In this document: one piece after another, positions 13,548 to 13,902 of the stretch
How the letters are laid out: every line of letters begins with the position of its first letter
Numbering within the stretch: the first letter of the stretch is position 1
Origin: Candidatus Heimdallarchaeota archaeon
GTDB taxonomy: Archaea; Asgardarchaeota; Heimdallarchaeia; Heimdallarchaeales; Heimdallarchaeaceae
Direction of reading: 5' to 3'
Assembly (NCBI GenBank): GCA_016839875.1
Contig: JAEOTK010000382.1
Span: 1-13,902, forward strand
DNA: 13,902 nt
Made by a program: the position numbers and the translations under genes
The notes under the pieces: model-generated
Told to the model about the DNA's origin: nothing
Databases searched by the model: none
What the model saw: the letters and a program-made list of their open reading frames with translations, nothing else

Positions 13548-13902
13548 CTAAACTTACTTTACCTAATACAAAACCAATAATGGCAAAAATCGTGGATAAG
13601 TGGGAAGAGTGTGAAGATACAGTTGGTTTCATTTTGGAATTACCAATTGGTGTTCAAAGAGCTAAACCTGGTCAATTTATTATGCTATGGGTACCTGGAA
13701 TAGATGAATTTCCAGTAGGTATTGCTGGTTTTGAGAATAACTTGCTGGAAATTGGTGTAGCAAAAATGGGACCTGGAACAGAATCTCTTCAAATGAAGAA
13801 TAAGGGAGACTTACTAGGTTTAAGAGGATTTTATGGAAAACCCTTTCAACCTCCTAAAGATGTGAATCATCTCCTAATTGGAGGAGGTTTTGGCATGACT
13901 CC
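13544..13902 (+). CDS. PyrK-like electron-transfer subunit (ferredoxin-reductase fold), 3' end beyond window
   Basis: An open frame of 119 residues runs to the right edge. ATG 13544 overlaps the upstream stop (ATGA) and has GGAGGAG as SD about seven bases before it. The N-terminal beta-barrel carries AKPGQFIMLWVPGIDEFPVG, the PyrK flavin-domain signature, then LEIGVAKMGPGTESL, GLRGFYGKPF and the start of the NAD-binding domain, LIGGGFGMTP. PyrK binds FAD and, through C-terminal cysteines, a [2Fe-2S] cluster, passing electrons between its PyrD partner and NAD; that cysteine cluster would lie outside the window. The usual Ser after the DE-x-P motif (P-M/L-S) is Gly here (FPVGI), and GGGYGVAP is GGGFGMTP. 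It should form a complex with the preceding flavoprotein. Confidence 0.88.
   Translation, partial: MTKLTLPNTKPIMAKIVDKWEECEDTVGFILELPIGVQRAKPGQFIMLWVPGIDEFPVGIAGFENNLLEIGVAKMGPGTESLQMKNKGDLLGLRGFYGKPFQPPKDVNHLLIGGGFGMT

Noticed and set aside
1..13902. CRISPR array, insertion sequence, prophage or tRNA gene
   Set aside because: I saw no regularly spaced repeats, transposase, integrase or cloverleaf/T-loop motif anywhere in the window; the content is housekeeping and envelope genes.

Overview
The window reads as a low-GC archaeal chromosome segment. Evidence: a type II methionine aminopeptidase (the archaeal/eukaryotic class), a class 1B-type PyrD followed by PyrK, A/T-rich TATA-like boxes about 25-50 nt ahead of most starts, leaderless-looking first genes, Shine-Dalgarno (SD) sites mainly at overlapping or leadered starts, and pyrimidine/T-rich tracts after stops. 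The eukaryote-like basic-then-acidic tail on the aminopeptidase and the general gene style make an Asgard (Heimdallarchaeia-like) archaeon my best guess, but no marker here proves the lineage.

Layout. 1-172 (-): 5' end of an unidentified gene leaving the window. 292-942 (+): HAD phosphatase. 997-2424 (+): secreted, membrane-anchored phosphodiesterase/nucleotide pyrophosphatase-type enzyme. 2425-2714: T-rich terminator, first copy of a 29-bp repeat, and a minus-strand minigene remnant. 2715-3362 (+): hemolysin III/PAQR membrane protein. 3493-5283 (+): membrane M48 metalloprotease with an extra C-terminal domain; the second 29-bp copy lies in its promoter region. 5393-6598 (+): type II methionine aminopeptidase with a Lys/Ala/Pro-rich tail. 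6731-7900 and 8021-9259 (+): tandem paralogous membrane glycosyltransferases. 9292-10782 (+): glycerol kinase. 10783-11379: 597 nt with no gene seen. 11380-11766 (+): small protein with a possible winged-helix segment. 11778-12482 (-): calcineurin-like metallophosphatase, convergent with the previous gene and apparently starting at CTG. 12654-13547 (+): PyrD-family flavoprotein, overlapping by ATGA a PyrK-like subunit that runs off the right edge.

How the genes relate. Most are single units with their own promoter, so this is mainly a housekeeping/envelope neighbourhood. The clear operon is pyrD-pyrK. Its PyrD-like protein keeps the FMN barrel but lacks the catalytic Cys/Ser and several orotate-contacting positions, so its substrate is open. 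This is the best candidate for an undescribed activity. The second point of interest is the p67-like charged tail on the archaeal aminopeptidase.
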